Shown here: positions 6,360 through 7,528 of the stretch, piece by piece
Position numbering within the stretch: position 1 is the first letter of the stretch
Layout of the letters: every line of letters begins with the position of its first letter
Source of the DNA: JBKJVQ01 sp046717125
Lineage (GTDB): Bacteria; Pseudomonadota; Alphaproteobacteria; Rhizobiales; Methyloligellaceae
Assembly: GCA_046717125.1 (NCBI GenBank)
Contig: JBKJVQ010000208.1
Location: 1-7,528, forward strand
Length of the DNA: 7,528 bases
Reading direction: 5' to 3'
Program-made: the position numbers and the translations under genes
Notes under the pieces: generated by a model
The model's input: the letters and a program-made list of their open reading frames with translations, nothing else
Databases searched by the model: none
Told to the model about the DNA's origin: nothing

Positions 6360-6363
6360 CCTC
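6360..6363 (-). promoter_or_regulatory. Ribosome binding site favouring the TTG start at 6351
   Basis: GAGG on the minus strand overlaps the mutase TGA stop (6364-6362) and is eight bases from TTG at 6351. This layout suits re-initiation by ribosomes finishing the mutase gene and supports the non-ATG start. Confidence 0.5.
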
Positions 6364-7528
6364 AAATCTTCTGATTGTAGGCCCCGACCTCGGGATGCCC
6401 GCTGAGCTCCTTGTCCAGCTCGGCGAAAATGGCGCGCATGTTATCCTCGGAGGTCGGGCTCTCGACCACGACGACGAGCTCCGGCTTGTTTGACGAGGCA
6501 CGCACGAGGCCCCAGGTCCCGTCTTCCAAAACAATGCGGATGCCATTGACGGTAATCAGCTCACGGATTTTCTGCCCCGCCAGTTCGCCGCCATTCGCGG
6601 CGACGCCTTCGAAATGCGCGACGATCTTGTCGACCACGCCATACTTCACCTCGTCGCCGCAATGCGGCGACATGCTCGGCGATTGCCAGGTGCGGGGCAG
6701 GTCGGCGCGCAGTTCAGCCAGTGTCTTGTCCGGGTTGTTGTCGAGCAGCGTCAGTACGGCGATGGCGGAGACGAGCCCGTCGTCGTAGCCGCGCCCAAGC
6801 GGCTTGTTGAAGAAGAAGTGGCCGGATTTCTCGAAACCGACGATCGCGCCGGTCTGGTGCGAATAGCGCTTGATGTAGGAATGACCGGTTTTCCAGAAGA
6901 GCGTCTTCGCGCCATTGGCGTTGAGCACGGGATCGGTCAGGAACAACCCGGTCGACTTCACGTCGGCGATGAACAGCGCGTTCTCGTGCCGGCTTGAGAT
7001 GTCGCGCGCCAGCATGACACCGACCTTGTCAGCGAAAATCTCCTCGCCGGTATCGTCGACGACACCGCAGCGGTCGCCGTCGCCGTCAAAGGCGAGGCCG
7101 AGATCGGCGCCCGATGCCTTCACCGCGTCGACCACGGCGTGCAGCATCTTCATGTCTTCGGGGTTCGGATTGTGGTTCGGGAAGTTCCAGTCAAGGTCGG
7201 TGTTGAGCGGCACGACCTCGATGCCGAGCTTCTCGATCACCTCGGGGGCGAACGCCCCCGCCGTGCCGTTGCCGCAGGCGACGACCGCTTTCATCTTCCG
7301 TTTGAACGGGCCGCGCTCGATGAGGTCGGCCATGTAGCGCTCGCCCATGTCGGCGACGAAATGATACTTGCCGCCGCCCGGCGCTTCGGCCGAACCCGAA
7401 AGCACGATCTCCTTAAGTGCCGTCATGTCCTCGGGCGCGAAGGTCAGCGGCCGGTCCATGCCCATCTTGATGCCGGTCCAACCATTGTCGTTGTGGCTTG
7501 CGGGCACCATCGCGACGCCCGGCACATC
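6362..7528 (-). CDS. Phosphomannomutase/phosphoglucomutase (5' end outside window)
   Basis: Alpha-D-phosphohexomutase that interconverts 6-phospho and 1-phospho forms of mannose or glucose, supplying sugar nucleotides for lipopolysaccharide, exopolysaccharide and glycogen. The frame is open to the right edge, so roughly the first hundred or more residues are missing; 388 are seen. Counting the GTG at 7525 as residue 1: the phosphoserine loop PASHNDNGWTGIKMG (8-22, Ser10 being the phospho-carrier), the Mg site FDGDGDR (146-152), the sugar-recognition loop GFEKSGH (230-236), and the phosphate-binding loop RASSNKPEL (342-350) are all present in the family order, so the fragment spans the end of domain 1 through domain 4. 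The loop form SSNKPEL, in place of the more common SGTEP, and the ending HPEVGAYNQ fit the large alphaproteobacterial type. Substrate preference (mannose or glucose) cannot be fixed from this. It is followed by the unknown membrane protein gene in a likely operon. Confidence 0.95.
   Translation of the reverse strand, partial: DVPGVAMVPASHNDNGWTGIKMGMDRPLTFAPEDMTALKEIVLSGSAEAPGGGKYHFVADMGERYMADLIERGPFKRKMKAVVACGNGTAGAFAPEVIEKLGIEVVPLNTDLDWNFPNHNPNPEDMKMLHAVVDAVKASGADLGLAFDGDGDRCGVVDDTGEEIFADKVGVMLARDISSRHENALFIADVKSTGLFLTDPVLNANGAKTLFWKTGHSYIKRYSHQTGAIVGFEKSGHFFFNKPLGRGYDDGLVSAIAVLTLLDNNPDKTLAELRADLPRTWQSPSMSPHCGDEVKYGVVDKIVAHFEGVAANGGELAGQKIRELITVNGIRIVLEDGTWGLVRASSNKPELVVVVESPTSEDNMRAIFAELDKELSGHPEVGAYNQKI

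Overview
The window is about 7.5 kb of GC-rich chromosomal DNA (mostly 60-70% GC) from an alphaproteobacterium, most likely of the order Hyphomicrobiales. Three things suggest this: the wording of the porin, DXS, TauE/SafE and PMM/PGM proteins matches what I remember of that group; the large PMM/PGM has the alphaproteobacterial C-terminal style; and a palindromic intergenic repeat of a type I associate with Hyphomicrobiales genomes is present. The assignment is from memory, not from a search.

Left part, + strand. A porin gene cut by the left edge (2-958) is followed, 70 bases later, by a small exported protein of unknown function (1029-1556) that probably starts at TTG. A 192-base gap with two clear inverted repeats (1572-1600 and 1643-1685) separates these envelope genes from dxs.

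Middle, + strand. dxs (1749-3692, entry enzyme of the MEP isoprenoid pathway) and dusA (3709-4713, tRNA dihydrouridine synthase) are 16 bases apart and probably form one transcript. A 98-base palindromic element (4743-4840) that can fold as a cloverleaf fills most of the next gap and ends 13 bases before the start of a TauE/SafE family anion transporter gene (4854-5681).

Right part, - strand. A large phosphomannomutase/phosphoglucomutase gene (6362-7528, cut by the right edge before its N-terminal third) is followed 10 bases later by an unrecognised gene for a 219-residue protein with a single membrane segment (6351-5692, TTG start). This gene ends 10 bases from the end of the converging TauE/SafE gene. 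Its 3' two thirds have about 48% GC by hand count, against 63% in its 5' third and about 70% in the flanking genes, so it looks acquired or mosaic.

Most of the window is ordinary core metabolism and envelope function with no shared pathway. I see no phage, transposase, CRISPR, tRNA or rRNA gene and no clear multi-gene novel system. The items worth a second look are the cloverleaf repeat next to the transporter start and the AT-rich orphan membrane protein.
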